The translations under genes and the position numbers were made by a program. Under the pieces are notes generated by a model. It saw nothing but the letters and a program-made list of their open reading frames with translations. It did not search any database and had not been told where the DNA came from. This document shows positions 7,406 to 14,844 of a stretch of DNA of 24,542 nt, piece by piece. Source of the stretch: an uncultured Collinsella sp. (GTDB lineage: Bacteria > Actinomycetota > Coriobacteriia > Coriobacteriales > Coriobacteriaceae); contig UQAU01000029.1 in NCBI GenBank assembly GCA_900539035.1, forward strand, positions 1 to 24,542, given 5' to 3'. How positions within the stretch are numbered: position 1 is the stretch's first letter; every line of letters starts with the position of its first letter.

Positions 7406-8390
7406 GGCACTCCCCTTTCTCGACAAGCCAGCATTTAGACCGGTCGCACGCATTCACGGCAACCAGCGGAGGCTCCTGCGCACGGCAACGCTCGTCCGCC
7501 CGGGCGCAACGAGGCGCAAAGCGGCATCCACAGGGTATTGCCGTAAGCGGCGGCACTGTGCCCGGAATATCCGCCAGCGTGTCAACTCGCTCGCCTTCGA
7601 GCGGCGGAATGCTCGCAATGAGCCCCTGGGCATACGGGTGGCTCGGGCGCTCCATAAGGCCGCAGGCGTCGATCTCTTCTACGATTTGGCCCAGATACAT
7701 GACGTGCACGCGCGAGCAGATGCTCGTGACGACACCCAAATCATGGCTGATAAAAAGCACCGCCATGTTCTCGGTGCGGTTGAGGTCGCGCAGGAGATCC
7801 AAAATCTGTTTTTGAGTCGTCGTGTCGAGTGCCGTGGTGGGCTCATCGGCAATCAGCAGTCGCGGATGACCGGCAAGCGCCATGGCAATCATCACGCGCT
7901 GGCGCATACCGCCGCTAAAATCGCCTGGATACATGTCGAAGCGAGCCGCGGCATCTCGGATTCCCACACGCTCCAACAGCGATAGAGCCTCGTTGCGGGC
8001 TTCGCGTCGGCCCACCTTACGGTGGGCCCGCACCGCCTCGATAACCTGCGTACCCACCGTCATGACGGGGTTGAGCGAGGACAACGGGTCCTGGAAGATC
8101 ATGGCGATGTCGCAGCCGCGCACCTCGCGCATGCGCTTGAGCGGGCGCGCGAGCAGGTCCTCCCCGTCAAAGAGAATCTGACCGGTATAGGCCATCTTCT
8201 GCTCGTGCTCAAGCAGGCGCATGACCGACTGGGCAAAGACGGACTTGCCGCAGCCCGACTCGCCCACCACGCCCACGATCTCGCCGGCGTCGATATGCAG
8301 GTTGAGGCCGTTGACGGCCTCGAGCTGCGAGCCCCCGCGGCCCACAAAGGAGATGCAGAGGTCGCGCACGTCCAAAAGATGTTCGCTCAT
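7395..8390 (-). CDS. Peptide/nickel-type ABC importer ATPase (first ATPase)
   Basis: A 331-residue OppD/DppD/NikD-like ATPase. Walker A GESGCGKS (43-50), Q-loop IFQDPLSSLNP (98-108), signature FSGGMRQR (158-165), Walker B LLIADEP (178-184), H-loop ISHD (214-217). The C-terminal oligopeptide_HPY tail has CGCRFAPRC and further cysteines (287, 289, 295, 302, 315, 320); in some DppD/OppD proteins such cysteines bind an Fe-S cluster. Two extra cysteines sit at 328 and 331. ATG at 8390, 3 bases after the upstream permease stop, with AAGGAGG upstream. Part of a tight operon with both permeases and the second ATPase. Confidence 0.95.
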   Translation of the reverse strand: MSEHLLDVRDLCISFVGRGGSQLEAVNGLNLHIDAGEIVGVVGESGCGKSVFAQSVMRLLEHEQKMAYTGQILFDGEDLLARPLKRMREVRGCDIAMIFQDPLSSLNPVMTVGTQVIEAVRAHRKVGRREARNEALSLLERVGIRDAAARFDMYPGDFSGGMRQRVMIAMALAGHPRLLIADEPTTALDTTTQKQILDLLRDLNRTENMAVLFISHDLGVVTSICSRVHVMYLGQIVEEIDACGLMERPSHPYAQGLIASIPPLEGERVDTLADIPGTVPPLTAIPCGCRFAPRCARADERCRAQEPPLVAVNACDRSKCWLVEKGECHGC

Positions 8391-8393
8391 GGG

Positions 8394-9224
8394 CTAGTCC
8401 TCCTTGGTCTTGGGGTCGAGGGCGTCGCGCAGGCCGTCGCCGGCCAGATTGAGCGAAAGCACGCTCGCGATGATGGCCGCTGCCGGGAAGAAGATCATCC
8501 ACCAGGCTTTACGCATCACGTTCTTGCCTGCCTGCAGGATGTTTCCCCAGCTGGCGTCGGGCGCCTTGATACCCAGACCCAGAAACGAGAGGGCGGCCTC
8601 CGAGAGCACGGCCTCGGCAAAGACGAAGGTCGCCTGCACCAGGAAGGGTGCCATAACGTTGGGCACGATATGCAGCCACACGATGCGCGCGGTCGAGGCG
8701 CCCTGCACGCGCAGCGCCTCCACAAAGGGCTCCTCCTTGACCACCATCGCACGCGAGCGCACGATGCGCGCCATGCTGGGCGTATAGACAATGGAGAGCG
8801 CGATAATGACGTTCCAGACCGAGGCGCCCATCATGGCCATGAGTGCGATAGCCAAAAGCACGCCCGGAATGGACATAAGGCCGTCGCAGATGCGCATGAG
8901 AATATGATCGAGCCTCTCGTTGTAGCACGCATAGGCGCCGATCACCAAGCCGAGCGCACTCGTCGCAAGCGTGACGGCAATGCCAACGCCAAGCGACACG
9001 CGCGCGCCCACGATGACGCGGGCAAGCAGGTCGCGCCCAAAGTCATCGCAGCCAAAGGGATGCGCGGGCGAAGGTGCCGAAAGTCGCAACGTCATCTCCT
9101 GCGCATTGGGATTAACCGTCCACACCAGCGGACCGACGAGCGCGATCAGCGCAATCGCCAGGAAAATGCAGCCGCCGACCACAAACCCCTTGTTGGCAAG
9201 AGCCTTCTTAACGTTTGTCATCAT
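8394..9224 (-). CDS. Peptide/nickel-type ABC importer permease (DppC-like)
   Basis: A 276-residue inner-membrane permease. N-terminal membrane segment at about 12-35, then the characteristic extracellular stretch HPFGCDDFGRDLLARV (55-70), further hydrophobic segments around 72-98, 115-148, 190-215 and 243-262, and a cytoplasmic EAA-type loop around EALRVQGASTARIVWLHIVPN (169-189) that contacts the ATPases. ATG at 9224 overlaps the DppB-like stop as ATGA and has a GGGG-rich binding site 7 bases upstream; an ATG four codons earlier (9236) is an alternative. Pairs with the 9221-10174 product. Confidence 0.94.
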   Translation of the reverse strand: MMTNVKKALANKGFVVGGCIFLAIALIALVGPLVWTVNPNAQEMTLRLSAPSPAHPFGCDDFGRDLLARVIVGARVSLGVGIAVTLATSALGLVIGAYACYNERLDHILMRICDGLMSIPGVLLAIALMAMMGASVWNVIIALSIVYTPSMARIVRSRAMVVKEEPFVEALRVQGASTARIVWLHIVPNVMAPFLVQATFVFAEAVLSEAALSFLGLGIKAPDASWGNILQAGKNVMRKAWWMIFFPAAAIIASVLSLNLAGDGLRDALDPKTKED

Positions 9225-10174
9225 GCATCGCCCCATTTGCGAGCGCGCGGGTCAAAAGCGCCGTAGGCAAGGTCGACGGCCAGATTGATCACCGAATTCA
9301 ACAAGGCGATGACCAGCAGCACGCCCTGAATCACCGGATAGTCGCGACGCTCGATAGAGCTCGTGACCAGCTGGCCCAAACCGGGGATGTTAAAAATGGC
9401 CTCAGTCACCACGGCGCCCGTAATCAGGGCGCCAAAAGAATAGCCGACCGAGGTGAGAATCGGCAGCGCGGCGTTGCGCAGGGCATGGGCCAGCACCACG
9501 CGAACCTCGGAGACGCCCTTGGCACGCGCCGTCTTGACGCAGTCGAGCTGCATGGCCTCGATAACGCTCGAACGGGTCATGCGCATGAGCAGCGCGGCCT
9601 GAACGCATCCAAGCGATATGGCCGGCAACGCAAGATAGCGTAAATGGCTGAACCAGCCCTTCGATAGCGGCGCATAGCCGGCCACCGGGAACACACGCAA
9701 CGTGACGGCAAACAGCCACATAAGCATGAGCGCCATCAAAAAGCCGGGTATCGCCACGCCCAAAAGAGCAACGACACGCAAGACCGCGTCGGTGCGCGAC
9801 CCATGTTTGAGGGCAGCGACGACGCCGCAGGGCAGTGCAATCAACAGCGCGATGAGCTGTGCCAGAAGCGCGAGCGATAGCGTGGGGCCAAAGTGCTCGG
9901 CGATCGCCTGCGTGACGGGCTGGCGCATAAAATACGAATCGCCCAGGTCGCCGGTAAGCACGCCGCCCATCCACTCAACGTAGCGTTGCGGCAGCGGCTC
10001 GTTGAGTCCCAGGCTATCGTTGACGCGCTCGATCTGGTCGGCCGAAGCCTCCATGCCGAGCATGGAAGAGGCCGGGTCACCCGGTGTGAGATAGATAATC
10101 AAAAACACGACGACCGAGATGATGAGCATCACCGGAACCATCGCGCCTATACGTTTGAGCGTGTACTTCAACAT
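9221..10174 (-). CDS. Peptide/nickel-type ABC importer permease (DppB-like)
   Basis: A 317-residue permease with the family N-terminus (first membrane segment 9-30 followed by YLTPGDPASSMLG), membrane segments near 98-122, 133-160, 180-198, 240-262 and 282-303, and an EAA loop with DCVKTARAKGVSEVRV (211-226). ATG at 10174; a stop codon lies in frame four codons upstream, so no longer start is possible, although the GAGGGG-like binding site is unusually far (about 15 bases). It is separated from the binding-protein gene by an 88-base gap with a strong hairpin, the usual arrangement for making more binding protein than permease. Confidence 0.94.
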   Translation of the reverse strand: MLKYTLKRIGAMVPVMLIISVVVFLIIYLTPGDPASSMLGMEASADQIERVNDSLGLNEPLPQRYVEWMGGVLTGDLGDSYFMRQPVTQAIAEHFGPTLSLALLAQLIALLIALPCGVVAALKHGSRTDAVLRVVALLGVAIPGFLMALMLMWLFAVTLRVFPVAGYAPLSKGWFSHLRYLALPAISLGCVQAALLMRMTRSSVIEAMQLDCVKTARAKGVSEVRVVLAHALRNAALPILTSVGYSFGALITGAVVTEAIFNIPGLGQLVTSSIERRDYPVIQGVLLVIALLNSVINLAVDLAYGAFDPRARKWGDA

Positions 10175-10208
10175 GCGAGGCGTCTATTTCCCCTCTGAAC
10201 GTGGACAG

Positions 10209-10252
10209 GGCGTGGCGGCCACAAGGGACCAGACCCCTCAAGCCGCCACGCC
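10209..10252 (-). promoter_or_regulatory. Intercistronic hairpin after the binding-protein gene
   Basis: A perfect 11-bp inverted repeat (GGCGTGGCGGC / GCCGCCACGCC) with a 22-base loop that can add a short inner stem. It sits directly downstream of the binding-protein stop codon and upstream of the permease gene. No T-run follows on the minus strand. Such stems commonly protect the 3' end of binding-protein mRNA or partly block readthrough into permease genes (general knowledge; effect here inferred). Confidence 0.65.
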
Positions 10253-10262
10253 ATCTATTGCA

Positions 10263-11873
10263 TTACTCCGGACGCTTGGCATTCCAAACGATGGCGCCAT
10301 CGAGCACCTCGACGTCCTCGACGTCTGCCTGGGTGCCCGTGATGGAAGCGTAGTGGCAAAGCGGCTCGATGACGGCGATCTCATAGAGGCGCTCCTGAGC
10401 CTCGGCCCACTTCTTGGCCGCGGCGTCGGTGTCCTTGGCGGTGCGAGTCTCGGCCACGAGCTTGAGCGCCTTCTCGTCGGACAGGCCATAGAAGGCCTTG
10501 GAGACCGAGAGGGACTGGGCCGGGATGGGCTTGTAGTTGGTGGAGGCCACAAAGAGGTCCCACTGCTCGGGCTTGCTGGAGCGGATGTCCATGAAGGTCG
10601 CGAACTCGTAGCTGTCGACCTCGGCGGTGAAGCCGGCCTTCTCGAGCTGCTCCTGCAGCGCGACGGTGGCGTTGTACATATCCTTGTAGTCGGGGGTGGT
10701 CAGCAGCTTGACCGTCTCACCGGCATAGGAGGTCTTGGCCAGGGCCTTCTTGGCGGCCTTGGCGTCGGCCTGGTTGAAGTATTTCTTGCCCGCGTCAGTC
10801 GCCCACTGAGTGTTCTCGGGGTTGCCAAGGTTGGGATCGATGTTGAAGAGCTCCTTCTCGCCATAGGCGGCAAGAGCGGCCGCCTCGCAGTCGATAGCCA
10901 TGAGGGCGCACTTACGGATCTCCTCGTCGGCGAAGACGCCCTCGTTCATGTTGAGGAAGGCGGTCAGAACGCCGGCGTTATGGGTGTAAAGCTTGACGTC
11001 GTCGTTGCCGTCGAAGTCGTGGTAGTTCTCGGTGGGGATCTCGCCAGCGATATCGTACTCACCGGTCTCAAACCCGCTCACGCGCGTGGAGGCCTCGGTC
11101 ACGAACTGATAGTAGATGTCCTTGGTGGGCGCGGAGACCTTGCCGGTGTAGCCCGAAGCCTTGCCGTGAGCGGCGACATAGTCTTCGTAGCGGGTGAGAT
11201 GGACGTACTGGTCCTGCTTCCACTCCACAAACTTGTAGGCACCGGTACCCACGTACTCGGTCACGCCGGTATCGCCCGCGGCCTCGATGACCTCGGAGGG
11301 GAAGATACCCGGATACTGGGAGTGGTTGCCCAGGATGATCAGAAAGTCGATGGCGGGCTCGGTCAGCGTGCAGGTGACCTCGTGGTCGCCCGAGGCGGCG
11401 AAGGTGGCGCCGGGCAGCAGGCTCGCGGCGCGGTCGTTGACGGTGAGCCAGCGGTTCATCGAGGCCACGACGTCCTCGGAGCCAAGCTCCTTGCCATTGT
11501 GGAAGGTGACGCCCTCGCGCAGCTTGATGGTATAGGTCAGGCCGTCGTCGGAGACCTCATAGCCCTTGGCCAGCACGGGCTGGGGCTCGTAGTCGCTATC
11601 GAGGCCAAAGAGCGGCTCGACGACGTTGCAGATGATGTCCATGGTCACAAGCGACGACGTGGTGTGCGGATCGAGGCCGTCCGGGCTCGCCGGGAGCGCG
11701 ATCTGCAGCTCGTCGCGATACTCCACATCCTGGCCGGAGGCAGCGGCGCTACCGCTCTCGGCGCCCGAACCGCCGCAGCCGGCGAGGCCGAGGCCCGCCA
11801 TGGCGCACAGGGCAGCGGAGCCGGTCAGAAAACCGCGACGGGAAACGCCCGCCTTGAAAAGGTCGTTGTTCAT
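10263..11873 (-). CDS. Tat-exported lipoprotein, family 5 extracellular solute-binding protein
   Basis: A 536-residue peptide/nickel-type substrate-binding protein (SBP_bac_5). The N-terminus has a twin-arginine signal SRRGFL (11-16), hydrophobic core and lipobox GLAGC with lipid-anchored Cys33, then a Gly/Ser linker. Mature protein shows family features: LDPHTTSSLV, EPLFGLDSDYEPQPVLAKGYEVSDDGLTYTIKLREGVTFHNGKEL-like order of segments and a C-terminal lobe. ATG at 11873 has AAAGGAA 5-6 bases upstream; a start 24 bases earlier overlaps that site and is rejected. First gene of the importer; likely substrate is a peptide, metal chelate or other cationic/amphipathic ligand, not readable from sequence. 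Tat rather than Sec export means it is probably exported folded. Confidence 0.94.
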   Translation of the reverse strand: MNNDLFKAGVSRRGFLTGSAALCAMAGLGLAGCGGSGAESGSAAASGQDVEYRDELQIALPASPDGLDPHTTSSLVTMDIICNVVEPLFGLDSDYEPQPVLAKGYEVSDDGLTYTIKLREGVTFHNGKELGSEDVVASMNRWLTVNDRAASLLPGATFAASGDHEVTCTLTEPAIDFLIILGNHSQYPGIFPSEVIEAAGDTGVTEYVGTGAYKFVEWKQDQYVHLTRYEDYVAAHGKASGYTGKVSAPTKDIYYQFVTEASTRVSGFETGEYDIAGEIPTENYHDFDGNDDVKLYTHNAGVLTAFLNMNEGVFADEEIRKCALMAIDCEAAALAAYGEKELFNIDPNLGNPENTQWATDAGKKYFNQADAKAAKKALAKTSYAGETVKLLTTPDYKDMYNATVALQEQLEKAGFTAEVDSYEFATFMDIRSSKPEQWDLFVASTNYKPIPAQSLSVSKAFYGLSDEKALKLVAETRTAKDTDAAAKKWAEAQERLYEIAVIEPLCHYASITGTQADVEDVEVLDGAIVWNAKRPE

Positions 11874-11908
11874 TGAGTTCCTTTCGTGACTGAACAAACG
11901 GATAGAAT

Positions 11909-11941
11909 CTGCCGGGACGGCGGAAATCCCCGCCCCGGCAG
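11909..11941 (-). promoter_or_regulatory. GC-rich hairpin upstream of the binding-protein gene
   Basis: CTGCCGGG-A-CGGCGG and CCCCG-C-CCCGGCAG arms flank a 4-base loop in the 184-base gap between DCCP2 and the importer. A second small stem, CCTATC/GATAGG, lies at 12008-12024. On the minus strand the main stem is followed by ATTCTATCC, too poor in T for a confident terminator. It may partially terminate after DCCP2 or protect the binding-protein message. No convincing promoter was recognised in the gap. Confidence 0.5.
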
Positions 11942-12057
11942 CTATGCGAAGCCGGTCGGCAGCCTGCGGTGCTTCCGGACACCGGCCGGCATGGCAACAG
12001 AGAAATCCCTATCGCGCGGATAGGAACACCCGGCGGCACAGCTTAGCGCAGGTGCGG

Positions 12058-13341
12058 CTAAATCGTCTCGAGGAAGGCCTCGATGCGGGTCTGGAGCTGA
12101 CCGGCATCCTCGCCGGCGTAGTCGGTCGTGATGTGCATAAACGGAATTCCGGCCTCCTCGGCGGCCTTCTCCACGGCAAACGACTCCATCTCGTAGAGCG
12201 TGCAGAACTGCAGGGCCACGTCGACGATACCGTCGGCATGCAGGTCCTTGGCCATCTGGACAATGTCCTTCATACGCTGGTCGTTGGGCGTAAAGACGGC
12301 GCAGTTGATCTTAAAGTAGCGCTCCGCGATGGCGTCGAGCATCTCGTCGACCGTCTCGCCGGACTCGTCGACCAGGTCCATGTAGTAGCGCGAGCCCGTG
12401 CAGGACTCCTCGCCTACCACAACGCCGCCGGCCTTCTCGATGAGGTTGAACAGCTTCCAGTTGGGCACGGCCATGGGCGTGCCGGTGTACAGGATGCGCT
12501 TGGTCCCCTTGGGCGCCACGCCCTCACCGGCCTCGACACGCTGCTCGCACTCGGCGGCCATGTCGTTGATGGCTCCGGTCAGACGCGGCGTGTCGTCCAT
12601 AAAGGCGGCCTGAACGGTCAGCAGGCTATCGAGACCGCTGATGGGCGCTGGGTCGGCAGCGCGCGTGGCAGCGAGGCGCTGCAGGGCGCGACGCTTCTCA
12701 TTGACGGCGTGGATGGCGGCCTTCAGACGCTCAGGCGTAATCTTGACGCCGCACTCGTCCTCGATCTTGGCGGCGAGCTTCTTGACCTCGGCCTTCCAGG
12801 TCACGAGCGTCGACTCGTCGTGTACGTTGGGAATATCCATGACGTACATGTTCTTTTGCGTGGCAAAGAACTCGTAAGCTTTCTTCTTGCCATCGCAGGT
12901 GTTCTCGCCTACCACCAGGTTGCTCGACTCGATATAGGGGCAGACCTCGCCCAGCTTAAAGCCGGCAAAGCTCTTGATAAGCGGGCAGGTGTTGCGCGGC
13001 AGGTGCTCCTCGACCTTATCGGTTGCCCAATCGGCACCCGAGCACAGACCAACGGGAATGCCATCACAGGCAAGCACGATCTCCTCGGGCACGTACACGC
13101 AGAACGAGCCGACGATCTTGGTGGCCTCGCCGGCCTCCTTCTTGTCGAGCATCTCCTTAATACGGCCGCTGTGGATGTTGGTGGCAACAAAATCCAGGTA
13201 GGACGTGGACTTGGGGCGATTGTTCTGCGTCAGGAACATATCGCCGTACATCTGGCCCACGGCGCCCAGCAGCATGTCGTGGTCGGCAAGATTCATGCCG
13301 AGGCTCTCCCACATCGGATGGAAATCAAATTCTTCAGCCAT
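12058..13341 (-). CDS. Double-cubane cluster protein, 2-hydroxyacyl-CoA dehydratase family (DCCP2)
   Basis: A 427-residue paralogue of DCCP1 with about 40 extra residues at the N-terminus. Conserved cysteine settings: Cys81 (SFCVYVPEEIV), Cys100 (GLCSGAD), Cys119 (NTCPLIKS), Cys134 (EVCPYIE), Cys149 (NTCDGKKK), Cys314 (EESCTGSR) and Cys347 (INCAVFTPND). Where DCCP1 has ITGCPVGG, this one has YTGTPMAV, so one cysteine is replaced by Thr288. ATG at 13341 with GAGGGGAAC upstream, almost the same ribosome binding site as DCCP1. It is the first full-length gene of the array after the mod terminator and probably uses the activase at 4460-5224. Expected activity: ATP-driven reduction of an unknown substrate. 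Family firm, substrate unknown. Confidence 0.93.
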   Translation of the reverse strand: MAEEFDFHPMWESLGMNLADHDMLLGAVGQMYGDMFLTQNNRPKSTSYLDFVATNIHSGRIKEMLDKKEAGEATKIVGSFCVYVPEEIVLACDGIPVGLCSGADWATDKVEEHLPRNTCPLIKSFAGFKLGEVCPYIESSNLVVGENTCDGKKKAYEFFATQKNMYVMDIPNVHDESTLVTWKAEVKKLAAKIEDECGVKITPERLKAAIHAVNEKRRALQRLAATRAADPAPISGLDSLLTVQAAFMDDTPRLTGAINDMAAECEQRVEAGEGVAPKGTKRILYTGTPMAVPNWKLFNLIEKAGGVVVGEESCTGSRYYMDLVDESGETVDEMLDAIAERYFKINCAVFTPNDQRMKDIVQMAKDLHADGIVDVALQFCTLYEMESFAVEKAAEEAGIPFMHITTDYAGEDAGQLQTRIEAFLETI

Positions 13342-13500
13342 GACGGTTCCCCTCTCGAACCAAAAGCGGATAACAGCGGTATCGATGCACGACGGACGGC
13401 GATTGCCCGGCCGTGCTCAAACCCGGAATTTTAGGGAACCTGCTTTGCGGTCGATTATTTAGTTGTGCGTCGTCTCTCCCGGAGCCGTGAACATACCTGC

Positions 13501-13569
13501 TCATATGCGACTCCGAGCTATATACAGGGCGCGCGCGGCAACGCGGCGCGAATATGTCTTCTGCGGCAT
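13501..13569 (-). CDS. Possible 22-residue leader peptide upstream of DCCP2
   Basis: A short ORF, MPQKTYSRRVAARALYIARS plus two more residues, with a strong AAGGAGG site 8-9 bases upstream of ATG 13569 and a TGA stop at 13501. It is rich in Arg/Ala. It would be the first frame on a transcript from the TATAGT box at 13607-13602. A second tiny frame (MFTAPGETTHN) starts about 15 bases after it. No family is recognised. It may be a leader peptide, a real micro-protein or chance; the good ribosome binding site is the only positive evidence. Confidence 0.35.
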   Translation of the reverse strand: MPQKTYSRRVAARALYIARSRI

Positions 13570-13601
13570 CGGCGCGCCCTCCTTTTCTCGTCGAAGGTAA
13601 C

Positions 13602-13637
13602 TATATCAACGGTTGTCGTCCAGGCGAACACCGTTGA
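13602..13637 (-). promoter_or_regulatory. Candidate promoter/operator upstream of DCCP2
   Basis: On the minus strand TATAGT (13607-13602) resembles a -10 box, with TTCGCC 17 bases upstream as a weak -35. Two inverted 8-base arms, TCAACGGT and ACCGTTGA (13637-13630 and 13613-13606), have centres 24 bases apart; one arm lies just upstream of the -35 and the other overlaps the upstream end of the -10 region, a layout expected for a repressor or redox-type regulator site. No regulator gene is in the window. Confidence 0.4.
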
Positions 13638-13721
13638 CATTCGTACGACAGCGTCGTGTGCCGTCGTTTAATAAATTATTATCTTGATTAATAAGAGTTT
13701 GTCATCACTCATTCGGTGAGC

Positions 13722-13759
13722 GACAAGACAAAGCCGCCGAGGCTAATATCCCCGACGGC
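13722..13759 (-). terminator. Rho-independent terminator of modABC
   Basis: On the minus strand, 10-bp stem GCCGTCGGGG / CCTCGGCGGC (two G-T pairs) with a 7-base loop at 13759-13733, followed by TTTGTCTTGT. It begins about a dozen bases after the modC stop codon. Confidence 0.8.
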
Positions 13760-13770
13760 ATTACCCGGCG

Positions 13771-14841
13771 CTATCGACAAACCAAATGGATCTTACTCGC
13801 ATCAAAATGCATACGCAGGGTCTCGCCTTCTTGCGGTAACCCATCCGCTGGTACGCTCACCTTGTTGACCTTCCACTGCAGACGCGTTGGCGCATCGGCC
13901 CGCGGCGCATCCAACAGCACCAGGCGCTCAAAACGCGAATCGCTCACACGGGCCACGTGCAGGTCATAGCTGTTGCGACCCCGCTCGGCACGGTTGTCCA
14001 CATGGAAGTAGCTTGCGCGAATGCCCAGGTACGCCACATTATCAGGAACCTCGCGACCCACGTTAAAGGTCATGCCCCAGTCGAGGGCCTCAACTTCTTC
14101 GTCGCCGATCTTGCGCGCCCGGCTTGTGTTCTTGCAGCCCGTCAGGCGCAGCGCCGCCAGCGTCTGCGGACGGCGGACCACGTCCTCGACGGAGCCGATC
14201 TCCTCAACATGCCCGTCGTGCATCACGCAGATACGCTCACACAGACGGCACGCTTCGTCGATGTCGTGGCTCACGTAGAGCACGGTGCGGTTGCATACAT
14301 CGAACAGGTCGAGCATGTTCTGCTCGAGTGCGCTCTTAAGATAGGAATCGAGTGCGCTCATGGGCTCGTCGAACATAAAGATGCCCGGATGCGCCGCCAC
14401 CATGCGCGCAAGCGCCACACGTTGCTGCTGACCGCCCGAGAGGCGCGCGGGATAACGGTCAGCAAAGTCGGCCAGTCCAAAGATGCCCAGGTAGCGCATG
14501 GCAAGCTGCTTGCGCGCCGCGGCGTCGCCCGCATCCTTGACGCCGGCGCACACGTTGTCGGCCACCGTCATGTTGGGAAACAGCTGATAGTTTTGGAATA
14601 ACAGGGCGCATTTGCGCTCCTGGGGTGACAGGTCGATGCCCGCCTCCGAGTCAAAAAAGGTCACGCCGTTGACGACGATCTTGCCCTCGTCGGGCGTCTC
14701 CACACCGGCAATGCAACGCAACGTGCAGCTCTTGCCGCAACCCGAGGCGCCGAGCAGCGCCACACGCTCCTCGCCAGCCTCAAGCTGCATGTCGAGCATA
14801 AACCCGGGATAGCGCTTTTTGATATCCAGAACGAGCGACAT
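13771..14841 (-). CDS. modC: Molybdate ABC importer ATPase
   Basis: A 356-residue ABC ATPase. Walker A GASGCGKS (31-38), Q-loop LFQNYQLFPNMTVADNV (81-97), signature LSGGQQQ (134-140), Walker B FMFDEP (155-160), H-loop SHD. Residues from about 230 onward form a C-terminal TOBE/MOP-like regulatory domain, as in ModC. ATG at 14841, 3 bases after the modB stop, with GGGAGGT about 10 bases upstream. Energises molybdate (or tungstate) uptake with ModA and ModB; identity as Mo rather than another anion rests on the linked modA, moeA and mog. Confidence 0.93.
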   Translation of the reverse strand: MSLVLDIKKRYPGFMLDMQLEAGEERVALLGASGCGKSCTLRCIAGVETPDEGKIVVNGVTFFDSEAGIDLSPQERKCALLFQNYQLFPNMTVADNVCAGVKDAGDAAARKQLAMRYLGIFGLADFADRYPARLSGGQQQRVALARMVAAHPGIFMFDEPMSALDSYLKSALEQNMLDLFDVCNRTVLYVSHDIDEACRLCERICVMHDGHVEEIGSVEDVVRRPQTLAALRLTGCKNTSRARKIGDEEVEALDWGMTFNVGREVPDNVAYLGIRASYFHVDNRAERGRNSYDLHVARVSDSRFERLVLLDAPRADAPTRLQWKVNKVSVPADGLPQEGETLRMHFDASKIHLVCR

Positions 14842-14844
14842 GGC

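Larger units (their letters stand above)
13342..13770. other. 429-base intergenic region between modC and DCCP2
   Basis: Holds, from the modC side on the minus strand: the mod operon terminator (13759-13733), an AT-rich stretch (13665-13700), an 8-bp inverted repeat with an embedded TATAGT box (13637-13603), a 22-codon ORF with a strong ribosome binding site (13569-13501), and about 160 bases of leader before DCCP2. No tRNA or protein-family match was recognised. The plus-strand open frames here have no ribosome binding sites of note. Confidence 0.7.

Noticed and set aside
10119..11876. Plus-strand open frame of 585 codons
   Set aside because: Antisense shadow of the solute-binding protein, with low-complexity Gly/Leu/Val composition and no recognisable domain.
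11944..13434. Plus-strand open frame of 496 codons
   Set aside because: Antisense shadow of DCCP2; no domain or suitable ribosome binding site.
13633..13670. Plus-strand promoter from TTGACA at 13633
   Set aside because: No -10 box at 16-18 bases and no plus-strand gene downstream.
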